In this document: in pieces, positions 1 to 8,161 of the stretch
Position numbering within the stretch: the stretch's first letter is position 1
How the letters are laid out: each line of letters opens with the position of its first letter
Source: Guyanagaster necrorhizus
Lineage: Eukaryota; Basidiomycota; Agaricomycetes; Agaricales; Physalacriaceae
Direction of reading: 5' to 3'
NCBI RefSeq assembly: GCF_019112545.1
Contig: NW_025064906.1
Location: 11,843 to 24,215, forward strand
DNA: 12,373 nt
The notes under the pieces: generated by a model
What the model saw: the letters and a program-made list of their open reading frames with translations, nothing else
Databases searched by the model: none
What the model was told of the DNA's origin: nothing
Position numbers and translations under genes: made by a program

Positions 1-235
1 TAGTATTGGTGACTAGCATGACTATCAGCTCGGAGCCTCAGCCATAGTCCTTTACTGGCTAATGATTCTCAGTTACTAGCATATTCTAGTGTGTTATGCA
101 GAATTTGCAAATTATAGAGCTGGACATGTAGCCTGCATATCACCGTTCCTAATGGTCCAGCCCTGGGTGAGTGCCTCAGAGTTGTCTTTGGTTGGAGCAG
201 GTGGCTTGAGTACTGGGTCCCCACTGCTTTCAGCT
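1..235. other. Left-edge stretch without a supportable gene
   Basis: No intact gene is visible. On the minus strand this is the sequence directly downstream of the decayed frame that stops at 236-238. Short open stretches continue there but are cut by several stops in each frame, so this may be the rest of the same decayed element. Nothing recognisable was found on the plus strand. Confidence 0.4.
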
Positions 236-2263
236 TCATCCAGGGGCGGCTGACCAGTGAAGGGTCGCAGAAAGGGTGGCAGTCTCTACGAGCTGGAGTG
301 TTGCCAGGCTGCCTGTGGTCAGCTCCTGGCAAGCCGAGATGCTGTGCTGCAGATGGCTGATGTGGCGAATGAGTATCAAGAAGATGCCATTCAGATTGAA
401 CATGCCATATCTGCCATTTTGGATGGCATTATGCTTGGCATCCATATTCTTGGTGCCATCCTTCCACCATACTTCGGCTTGTATGGTGGTAACGGTCCCA
501 TCTGATAATGTGAATATCTTTGATTAAAGTTAAAAATGGCCTGTTCAGTGGCTGCATACTGTAAAATCTCCTCTTTTTCAATAAAGTCCACAAAAGTATA
601 CCTTTGTCCCAAGGATGATCTTAACCAAAGATCGTCCTTCCATAGCTCGGCTACCTGCTCTTGGTACAGCTGAGTGAATTCTTCTTCTCTCACCTTGTGT
701 GCCTCTCACCATAACTCTTCATCTGTCATGGGTTTGAATTTTTCTGTCCAGCTAGAGAGCAGATCTCCACCCTTCTGATGGGGGTCCACCTTCTTGGCCT
801 CATTATCTGCGTCGGTTCTCTCCTCATTCTCGAGGAGGGAACTGCTGGGTAGGTCGTAAATTGCCAGCTCAGTCGGACTGGGGCTGCATACTGGGTCTGG
901 CATCATTGGATCTGAGGCGAGGAGCAGGCTGTCATTTGGGCTGCTCTGGTGGCTCCTCAATGTCTGTTGTTGTTCCCTGCACCATTGCTCAGTGATACCA
1001 GCGGAAGTTTCTGTAGAACTTTGGATTGAGGAAAAGGGCCATAAAAGCCCTATCGAGGAACCTCTTGAGATCGCTGGTGGGGTCGATACCCTTGTCGTCT
1101 CCTCCGATAGTGCCTCGCCCTGCTAGAACTCCATCTCCCTGGACTGAGATGTCCTCTGTCTCTGCAATGGTATTGGTCCCATAAGATAACAGGCGGTTGT
1201 CATTGAGGTTGGGCTGAGCCTCCTCTTCATAGTGGTAGTCGGCCCAGGGATCGGACTCACTGGTGGGAGTGGCAGGTTCCCTGAAAGGTGAGTCAAACAT
1301 GATAGTTCCAATGACAGTTGTGATCCTACTACCTCCCTTGCCTCTTCTATACTCCTCTGCTGCCCATGCCTAGAGGTACCTCCCAAAGAGGTCATTCTCC
1401 CTCATAATCTCATTGTCGATATGTGCCTGGTCCTGCCTGTACTCAGGAAGGTCTCTGGCATGTCATACCAGGTTCTCTCTCAAGGGACCCATAACGACGG
1501 GGCTGGTTGGTCGCATTCTGCTTGATACTGCTCATATGCTTTCTGTTCTGCTAATATTACTGCCAACTGAGCGGTGCTCTATCCTGTCAGCCTTGGTGGC
1601 AGTAGCTCACCACCAGTAGTGCTCATTGCTGTTGTCATGCCAATAGTCATTGTTTCTGTTGTTAATGCTGCTGTGTTGTGTAGATGGAGTATGTTGGGAC
1701 CCACAGCCTCTGGAACCACTGGTTCCTCGAGCCATCCATGAGACATCCAGGGAGTCTCTGGCATGACACCCAATGCTGGTGCCAGAGACAGAGGTTGCTG
1801 ATCTGGTTGCTGGGATACTGTGCTAGGGGGATGGAATGGGGGTGTCGGGTCTGGGTTGTCAAAACCCTGCAGCCCAAAGATTGTCAGGGTTTCGGATGAC
1901 TGCTGTTGGAGGTCGTGGAGGGTATGTGTGCTGCTGATGCTGCTCCTCTTCTTCTTCCCTAGTATGCCTTTGAGCCAAGCTCCCAGGGACACTTTCTGGG
2001 TTGGTTCTTTCAGCAGGTCGGAAGGACTGTCGGGCAGAGGCAGGGATGTCATGGAGGGGGAGGTCTGGCATGACATTTCTGAGGATAGTTCGAATGCATT
2101 GGAATTCATGATAATGCCTGATTGTCCAAGCTACGATCGATTGGTGTCCACAGCACAGCTGTATGATCACTAATAGACCAATCAAGATTCCTATGATAGA
2201 AGCTAGAAGTTCAAAGAACTCGTAGGTAAAGTTTGGATCAGAAGGGTTAAGGGCAGGGAGCAT
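236..2263 (-). pseudogene. Decayed long reading frame, uncharacterised single-pass membrane protein, possibly transposon-borne
   Basis: I do not recognise a named family. Reading from the ATG at 2263, the first about 85 residues contain a hydrophobic segment (about residues 18-37, LASIIGILIGLLVIIQL) followed by a His- and Arg-containing stretch. The plausible coding frame then changes near 2000-2060, where a Lys-rich stretch (VSLGAWLKGILGKKKR) and Pro/Ser/Gln-rich sequence follow. It changes again near 1440, between about 990 and 960, and near 420-445. The last part (about 960-236) is rich in charged and aromatic residues (QRYTFVDFIEKEEILQYAA, then YGMFNLNGIF). In-frame stops include TGA at 706-708 and TGA at 989-991, both explicable by CGA or TGG to TGA. 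That several adjacent frames each look protein-like on one strand argues for one broken gene of about 670 codons. A retrotransposon gag-like or accessory ORF is possible, but there is no zinc knuckle, protease or RT to prove it. Confidence 0.5.
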
Positions 2264-2305
2264 TCGGTTCCTCAGCACAATTGGGCTTGAGGAAGGGAAT
2301 GAGAA

Positions 2306-2487
2306 AGTCTCGAACTAATTGTTAAGCCCAAGTCTCACATGACTATCAACACATGATAAACAGTTTGGTACCTTGCACTTCAGGTATGTCTGACTGAGTT
2401 TACAAGGTTAACAGTGGAGGTGAGTCAAGGCTCAAGTAGTAAGAGCTCGAGAGTAGTTTAGTGAAGAATAAACTTTAGTTCGAGACT
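2306..2487. repeat. 13-bp inverted repeat flanking about 156 bp
   Basis: AGTCTCGAACTAA at 2306-2318 is the exact reverse complement of TTAGTTCGAGACT at 2475-2487. It lies inside the possible LTR/leader block. It could form a long-loop hairpin or mark a small insertion, but nothing else supports a function. Confidence 0.5.
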
Positions 2488-2683
2488 GAGGTATTACAGC
2501 AAGAACTAAGCTACTTAAATATCTTTCTGTTATCTGGCTATTAATATCAATTCACAAAAGATATTGTCCATCATGGTGCTGTTGCCCCCTGCTGTTGCTG
2601 GGCTCTCCACAAAAGCTGTTGTCTTGCTGTTGTGCTGTTATTGCTGCACTGCAATTTAGAGATAAAAAGAGCATTGTCTCTCC

Positions 2684-2690
2684 CTTTATA
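2684..2690 (-). promoter_or_regulatory. TATA box candidate (TATAAAG) upstream of the left element
   Basis: The minus-strand TATAAAG is followed by more than 400 bp before the first ATG of the decayed frame. That suits an LTR promoter with a long leader better than a normal compact fungal promoter. There is no independent evidence of use. Confidence 0.3.
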
Positions 2691-2760
2691 GCACACAGCC
2701 ATGTGATAGGAGAATGACCAACTGAGTGCTGAGTAAGCATTCCCACAGTCCTAAGTGCTG

Positions 2761-3045
2761 GTCTAAGTGCTCTGACTAAGCAAGAATAGGGGTCATTTCT
2801 GAGAGAAAGAAAAGAAAATGAAGAGAAAGATGGAAAAATCGTAACAAGATGTTGATCATATTCAGTATACTCATATAGTAGCAGATGGTCTGCAAGGGTG
2901 CCAGCTCATGTACACTTTTTTCTGTGTTGTGTATCTAATCTACATGATGGATATACTCTTCTCTAGAGCTAGACCACATGTTACATACTTCCCAGGCAGC
3001 TGTAGCCTCATATTCAGCTGTGCTTGCTTAGAGTCAAGGATAAGC
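2761..3045. other. Stretch without a recognised gene
   Basis: This lies between the possible LTR block and the first recognisable P450 sequence. It contains short direct copies of CTAAGTGCT near 2751 and 2763, a purine-rich run near 2801-2835, and then very CpG-poor sequence. An open frame runs from 2908 into the P450 relic, but I cannot match its first about 45 codons to P450. It may be a mutated intron or the degraded N-terminal half of the relic. Confidence 0.4.
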
Positions 3046-4027
3046 CTCATTGATATGTTTCTGAGTTTACATTTTATACCTGATTGGTTCCCTGAAGTGA
3101 GCTTCAAGCAGAAAGCCAAAGAATGGTGCAAACCTATTACTGCTGTGTCTGTCATGCCAATGGTTTTCATTAAGCAATTGATAGTATGTTGTTCTCTCCA
3201 GATTAGGTTACTTCATCCTCACTATCAATGTGACTTGCTCCAGGAAGATGACACAGCAGGACCTTCTATTGCATACAGACAAATATCTCAGATGGAAGCT
3301 GATGGAAATCAAACACTGGAGAATGAAGGCAGTCTATTTGAGTTGCTGTCTTCACTTTATGCTGGTATGCCTTTGATTTTTCCACATTTCTTAATCGACC
3401 CTCTAAATTAATGCACTGGCAGAAAGTTCTATGATGGGCATCCACTTTACCTTTAGGTTAGTACCTGCATTTCTCACTCCTTATAATCACTAACATCTGG
3501 TGCAGATGTTCCATATCATTGCACAGAAGATGATGAATACAATGAATATCACATCTCCAGAGGTGCAACTGTGATGGAAAACTTATGCTGAGTACAAAAT
3601 CACCCTTTTCACACTCTTGGTTATGTAGCATCATGATAGGGTCCTGCTCCATGATGAGGCTGTCAACAGCCCGGAAACAGAAACATTCAACCCAGAGAGG
3701 TTCATGAAAGATGGGGTTCTCAATCTGGATGTTCCATTCCCCATGGAAACCTTTGGCTTTAGCCAGTGCATCTGTCCTGGAAAAGATATGGCAATTGATT
3801 CCATAAAGATAATGATGGCTTCATTGTTGGCAATGTTTGACTTTGATAATGCTGTTAATGCATCATTGAGCTTTTGGAGGAGTATCTGTCTGGCATGCTG
3901 ATGTGAGTGCATGTATGATAATTCTCCAGATTTTTCTAATCATTTTAATAGTTACCCAGCACTGTTCAAGTGCTCCATACAGCCAGGGTCTCAGGCTGCT
4001 GCTTCATTGATTAGGGCAGATACTTAG
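3046..4027 (+). pseudogene. Cytochrome P450 pseudogene (5'-truncated, CpG-depleted)
   Basis: This is a degraded copy of a fungal P450, probably of the basidiomycete OrdA-like group. Segments in order: FIPDWFP and KQKAKEW (3079-3130); an intron at 3184-3243; MEADGNQTLENE (3289-3324) and SLYAG; an apparent deletion removing the I-helix (AGxDT); PHF/NRPS remnants; an intron at 3457-3505; TEDDEYNEYHISRGATV (about 3521-3571); an intron at 3588-3639 whose donor is now CT; LLHDEAV and FNPERF; the heme region at 3752-3781; a frameshift near 3865; an intron at 3903-3951; and a C-terminal FKCSIQPGS ending at TAG 4025-4027. The heme loop reads FGFSQCICPG, so the conserved Gly-Arg-Arg before the Cys ligand is Ser-Gln-Cys. 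Each change is one C-to-T or G-to-A step. KEWC and YHC likewise look like former Arg codons. Retained introns show decay of a genomic copy, not a retrocopy. It is a pseudogene because of the deletion, frameshifts and lost donor. Confidence 0.85.
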
Positions 4028-4462
4028 GTTTCATTCATTAACTCTCTGATATCGACTTTCATCAGGATAGGTTCAGAGCGCCAACAGTTTCTTGCTCTGT
4101 GAACTTCTCTTGTTCAGAATCTTTGTTTTTGATGCATGTTATAAACCGCTTCAACGTGGAAATACTCTTGATCTCCTGTCTTTTTCTGTGCACCTGAAAG
4201 GTCTTCCTTGTTTTCTCTATGGCCATTTTCCTTATGACATGAATGGTAGTCGTCTCAGGTGACTGCGTCTCTTGCTCCATTGTTCAGTGGCACAGGCCTT
4301 TTGTTAAAAGTGAATAAATTTGAAGTTTCTGATCTCAACGTTCAACTTCTAACTACCACTCGCATCCAAATCCACCTTACAGACGCCTTCCGGAACGACG
4401 GTATACTCACAAGCCCTTCCTTTGCGACGACATGTACTCATGAATGACATTTACAGAAAACA
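4028..4462. other. Intergenic region upstream of the small ORF
   Basis: CpG reappears here from about 4053, marking the left edge of the CpG-rich island. The plus strand has pyrimidine-rich stretches (about 4090-4230 and 4340-4440) of the kind common in basidiomycete promoters. A 72-codon open stretch on the minus strand (4062-4280) is Lys/Glu/Thr-rich with no recognisable motif, and I do not call it a gene. Confidence 0.45.
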
Positions 4463-4774
4463 ATGCCACGGCAATCAAAGAAGAACAAATCACCCAGAAG
4501 CGAAGGCTCCCAAACAAAGAAAGGCGCCTTACTTGCTCCCTCTGAGTCCGAGTGCGAAAAGCCCACCTTCAAGCAAGCATCAGTTGAAGCTGAATACGAG
4601 TTACAAGAGAACGTTGTTATATTCAATGACAGTGGCGTCTTGTGTAACTGGTCCAGAGGCCTCAGTCCCGCTAAAGTGGGCACTCCCCTTCCACCAGAAA
4701 TTGCTGCAAGAGTGGTGAACCGCTCTCAGCCCAGTAAGGAAGACGGTGCGTTGGCGGATGACGAGCAGGACTGA
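4463..4774 (+). CDS. Small hypothetical protein, 103 aa
   Basis: This is a single uninterrupted frame from ATG 4463 to TGA 4772-4774. The start is chosen for its good fungal context (AACAATGCC). The protein is hydrophilic with no signal peptide or membrane segment. It has a basic, Ser/Lys-rich N-terminus (QSKKNKSPR at residues 4-12), a middle part with most of the hydrophobic residues (about 50-85) and an acidic C-terminal tail (DGALADDEQD). The layout suggests a small soluble, possibly nuclear protein, but that is only an impression from composition. I do not recognise a family. It lies in the CpG-rich, undamaged island and is transcribed towards the 3' end of the intact P450, so the two genes are convergent about 520 bp apart. 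It could be a chance ORF or one exon of a larger gene. Confidence 0.45.
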   Translation: MPRQSKKNKSPRSEGSQTKKGALLAPSESECEKPTFKQASVEAEYELQENVVIFNDSGVLCNWSRGLSPAKVGTPLPPEIAARVVNRSQPSKEDGALADDEQD

Positions 4775-5297
4775 TGCCGCCGGACTCTGTTCGCGCTGAA
4801 CGCTTCTTGTATTTTGTTGTTATGTAACATGATGGATTATGTCTATGCGAAATGTCATAGTGGTCAGGAACGAACTTCAACCGTAGTGGCAAGAGCATAA
4901 AGAACAGTAACAAAATTCATGACCCACCAAATGCGGGACGTACGGTGGCACCTGGTTCAGCGGTTACTGCCATCTATCTAAATAGCCATGATCGTCGTGA
5001 GCAAGTCAATATTGACAAGCCAGAGCTATATTGGCGTTATCTGTCAACAGAGTGAGTTTCTAATATATAGTCGCAGAGCTATTAGCTTACAAGGATACTG
5101 AACAACACAGACATGCCCAGTGGCGTTGAGCCTACTGAAAAGAAAAAAAATTCTGGTTAAGAAAATTTAAGTAGAATCCCAACCGATCTAGTCACTTTGA
5201 ACGAAAAGCTTACATGATGATCTCTCTCTTCGGTAGGACCATAAATAACTTGCGTGAAGATATAAATACAGATGCGCCTTTACACACGACCTTTTAA
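4775..5297. other. Intergenic region between convergent genes
   Basis: Nothing coding is supportable in these 523 bases. The stretch should contain the 3' untranslated regions of the small plus-strand ORF and of the minus-strand P450. AT-rich runs are present (for example near 5060, and A-rich at 5141-5151), but there is no tRNA-like or repeated structure that I can see. Confidence 0.4.
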
Positions 5298-7272
5298 TCA
5301 CATCCCGTACGCCTCAAACGCCTCCTTCACAGCATCCCACCCACCCACCAACCTCGGCTCAAACAAGGCCTTGAACGGCATCGGATGTGCATTCGCACTC
5401 TCCGTAAATGCCAGTGTGTCAATCTTCTCTTTCTCGTCTTCGCGAAGGTTGAACGCCCACAGCGTCAGCGCCGTGTTGATGTACGTCGACGCCGTGGCCA
5501 TATGTTGCCCAGGGCATACTCTGCCTTGTGTGTTAGCTCCAGGTACATAGATGCTGAAATGCCATACCTTCGACCGAAACCGAACGGATATGACCGAATA
5601 TCATCTCGCACCGTCCCGTCCCCCGCGATCCACCTTTGGGGGTTGAACGTCTCCGGATCTGGGAAGACGGCAGGATCACGTCCCACAGACCTTTGAAAGT
5701 GAATCGTTAGATGCTTCCATAGCAAGATGACAAGACTTACCACACGTTGCCAATAACAGAAGCTCCTTTTGGTATACAGTAATTGTTCTAATACAGAAAA
5801 TGAGGTTACAAGGTATACGGACAAAAGAAATACACACCCAAATGATATCCCGCGTAGCTTTATGTGGAAACCCACCAGACGTCACGGGTCTCCACCTGAA
5901 GCTCTCCAGCACAAACGCCATCGTCTGAGGGAGGATATCCTGATCGGCAAATGTCGGCGCTGAATGAAAGCCCACATCAAAATCCTAGTCAGAAGGCAAG
6001 TCAAAGGAACGCACGTCTGTCTTTTCCGATTACCGCATCTAATTCTTCTTGGACCTTCTTCTGTGTCTCGGGGTAGCATGTTGCAGCCATGACAGCCACG
6101 CTAATCGCCGATGCTGTGGTATCGCTACCAGCTCCGAACATGCTTCCAGCAAGATACGCCGTCTCGTCATCGTTGAGCTGATATTCATTTTGCCGCTCTA
6201 TGAGGTACTTCCCGAACGAAGATGGAACTTCATCTCCTCTCGCCTAACAGGACGATGTCAAGGGCATGAAGAGAAAAGAGTTGGGAGACTCACGATCTGA
6301 TCCCGAACCTCTTGAAGGAGAGTCTTAAAGAGACATAATTCCTCGGCATGCCCGTCTTTGAGCGGTTTTAAATATCCTGGCACGAATCTAAACCGAGGAT
6401 TAACGCCGACTGATATACTTTGAAGATCGATGACCTCACCTAAGCAATGGGAGGATATCGACCTTCCAGGCTCCAGTACGCATCGTCAGCCCCAGTCGGG
6501 TGAGGCACCGATTGACGGATTGAACTTCAGGATCCTCATACGACGAAGGTGGGGCCTTCCCGTATGCTAAGGCCATCACCACAGCGGCGGCGTACCTAAA
6601 GTCAACATCAGTATGGGAAACACCAATTGAAAAGAGGAGGCTACGCGCCGCTTTGCATGGTCTTGGTGCCTCTCCGGATCCCGGACGATGTCCAACATAT
6701 TTTGCCTTGCGGTTCTCATAAGTACTGGAGAGTACGAAGCAACACTCTTTGGCTGAAGATGAGAATGCAGGGCCCTAACAAAAGAGTGAGTTAGATCACT
6801 ACAGAAGTCATCACTATGCAAGCGTACCTTCGCATCTTCTTGAACCGCTCGCCGGCTGGGGTAAGAAGGACGCGCATTCCACCAGATAACGTCTCTCCGG
6901 CAGCGATAGACCTAGGACGGTCGGCGAGCGCGGCACCTTCCTTCTCCATAATGTCCACGGCCGCCTGAAATCTCCCGACAACGACGATGGTCCTCAAGCC
7001 TTGTCGAAATGAGAAGACTGGCCCATACTCCTGTGTCCACTGTTCAAAATGCCGGTAGAAGCTTACGTTCTGTTAAGCGAGATACACAAGGAACAGTTTG
7101 CGAAGACATACAACTCGGATTTAAATGAGGTTCCAAATATCGAGTCACTTGGCGGTCCTGGAGGTAAGGGTAAACTAGAAGAGGGGCGTCGTAGTCGTGT
7201 ATATACTACGGCCAGAAGAGTAACCGCAAAGACGAGGGCCACAACGATAGCTTGGGGTTCCGTGAAGGACAT
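5298..7272 (-). CDS. Cytochrome P450 monooxygenase, 504 aa, ten exons
   Basis: Exons (minus strand): 7272-7112, 7061-6828, 6774-6649, 6595-6440, 6387-6294, 6243-6015, 5959-5838, 5787-5741, 5690-5568, 5520-5298, summing to 1515 nt with the TGA at 5298-5300. The product is a heme-thiolate monooxygenase that takes electrons from P450 reductase at the ER. Visible features: N-terminal membrane anchor (residues 9-27), PPGPP hinge (37-41), I-helix AGSDTT (295-300), K-helix ESFR (352-355), FNPQRW (405-410), and heme loop FGFGRRVCPG (426-435) with Cys433 as iron ligand. The length is normal. The start ATG 7272 gives a classic anchor-hinge N-terminus; an in-frame upstream extension to 7338 has no ATG. 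It resembles basidiomycete P450s annotated as O-methylsterigmatocystin oxidoreductase-like, but the substrate is unknown. Two splice sites are unusual: intron 1 ends in AAG (needed to keep frame) and intron 3 starts with GC. It sits alone between two P450 relics. Confidence 0.9.
6596..6648 (-). other. Intron 3 of the P450 gene, non-canonical GC-AG
   Basis: The donor reads GCGCGT and the acceptor TTTAG; the intron is 53 nt. Joining CG to G at this point gives HAKRYAAAV, the sequence expected after helix C in this P450 group. Using the nearby GTAGCC donor at 6644 instead shifts the frame. GC-AG introns are a known minor class spliced by the major spliceosome. Alternatively this is a fresh T-to-C hit on a GTGCGT donor. 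Confidence 0.7.
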
Positions 7273-7310
7273 CGAGAATGCGGGGTAGGGACCAGAAATC
7301 TGGCAACCAG

Positions 7311-7319
7311 CTTTTATGC
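7311..7319 (-). promoter_or_regulatory. TATA-like element (GCATAAAAG) of the P450 gene
   Basis: It lies about 40-47 bp upstream of the chosen ATG, on the same strand. The position suits a fungal core promoter with a short 5' leader. The match is to CATAAAA rather than a perfect TATAAA. Confidence 0.4.
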
Positions 7320-7412
7320 AAGATCCGGAGCGACACACAAGATCGTCATGACCTAAGTGTGATCACGATCATGAGAAACACGGAACCATATCGAGACGCG
7401 ATGAGGATGCAC

Positions 7413-7535
7413 GCCCACCGTACACGTACATACGGTGGATACGGGTACCGCATATACGCCCGTGCCTTTATGCGCCCGTATGTTTGTTTATGCGGCCGTA
7501 TCCTAGACAGTCGTAACCGCATACGGTCGGTGGGC
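7413..7535. repeat. Nested inverted repeat with clustered CCGTA/TACGG motifs upstream of the P450 gene
   Basis: The outer arms GCCCACCG (7413-7420) and CGGTGGGC (7528-7535) are perfect reverse complements. The inner arms are GGATACGG plus CCGCATA (7437-7454, interrupted by GTA) and TATGCGGCCGTATCC (7489-7503), 15 paired bases. Six copies of CCGTA or its complement occur at 7418, 7431, 7440, 7476, 7496 and 7522. The block is 140-265 bp upstream of the P450 ATG. It could be a cruciform-forming operator cluster, a short non-autonomous element, or simple palindromic DNA. I see no flanking target duplication. Confidence 0.7.
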
Positions 7536-8161
7536 ACCCAGTATGCTCTGAGGCTTTCTGGTTGGGTATTTGGGGTTAAGGCTTAGCGCGTCGTGAGCTC
7601 ATGCCAGATGCAAGTCAAAAAAGAATCTCGAGATTGCACTTCTGCCGTCCTTGGCCAACGGACACGGCTGGAATCATGTGGGGAAGAGGACCCACGATAC
7701 CCACTGAGACCCTGGACAGCTCGCGTTCACGTCGGGTCGGATGAGCGGGCCGGCGATGTACCTTCCATTGACAATGCGACACGTTACGGTTCCCATCATC
7801 TCCAGTTATTGAAATTCAAAGGCAATGAAGACTGTATTGCATGAGACTGATTTGAAAAGTATTGACACTTGTTATTTCCAGGCAGCTCTTATAAGTGAAG
7901 GTCCTAAGATTACAAGATGCTGAAGATGAGGTGGGAGTGGCAAAGATCCACTGTCTGACATTGCTGGGAGCTGGAAAGGTGATCTTAGATCTAGGGGGTG
8001 GTGGCTTTGAAGGTGGCAGTTCAGCTCAAGATATAATACAGTAGTTGGCATCTAATAGAAAAGAAAAGAGTCAACAAACAGTATCTTTATTCTGCTATAG
8101 CATTCATTTGAGTGTTGTAACCTCTATGATCAAAGTGAGAAAAGGCTAGCATCACATAGCA
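7536..8161. other. Non-coding stretch with an abrupt CpG boundary
   Basis: Bases 7536 to about 7790 are GC- and CpG-rich like the P450 gene, with no recognised gene; the 83-codon plus-strand frame at 7593-7844 has no motif. From about 7790 onward CpG vanishes. A plus-strand open stretch of about 45 codons (about 7899-8045), Gly-rich near its end (LDLGGGGFEGG), looks vaguely protein-like and may be a fragment of another dead gene, but I cannot identify it. Confidence 0.4.

Larger units (their letters stand above)
2264..2760 (-). repeat. Possible LTR/leader region of the left element
   Basis: This non-coding block lies immediately upstream, on the minus strand, of the decayed frame. Read on the minus strand it has a possible LTR start TGTGGGAATGC at about 2749, a TATAAAG box at 2684-2690, a CAG/CAA-rich stretch (about 2577-2650) and then about 300 bp before the first ATG. 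That order would fit a promoter-bearing LTR plus untranslated leader. I could not find the matching second LTR, a clear primer-binding site or a target-site duplication, so this is an inference from position and composition. An ordinary promoter or degraded intergenic DNA would look similar. Confidence 0.3.

Noticed and set aside
2552..2746. Minus-strand 64-codon frame with short Gln run
   Set aside because: It lies in the TATA-containing possible LTR, its Gln run comes from the CAG/CAA-rich repeat, and no motif or conserved feature is visible.
4062..4280. Minus-strand 72-codon Lys/Glu/Thr-rich frame
   Set aside because: It is the shadow of a pyrimidine-rich plus-strand tract upstream of the small ORF, with no domain and no supporting signals.
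7270..7338. Longer N-terminus for the intact P450 from 7338
   Set aside because: The extension lacks an ATG (it would begin at a CTG, GTG or TTG-type codon) and it overlaps the TATA-like element. ATG 7272 gives a normal membrane anchor and hinge.
7413..7535. CRISPR-like or satellite array
   Set aside because: The repeats are inverted and unevenly spaced with no constant spacer length, and this is eukaryotic DNA; a palindrome describes it better.
7593..7844. Plus-strand 83-codon frame upstream of the P450
   Set aside because: No motif, no promoter-like context, and it spans the CpG boundary at about 7788, which a single real gene would be unlikely to do.
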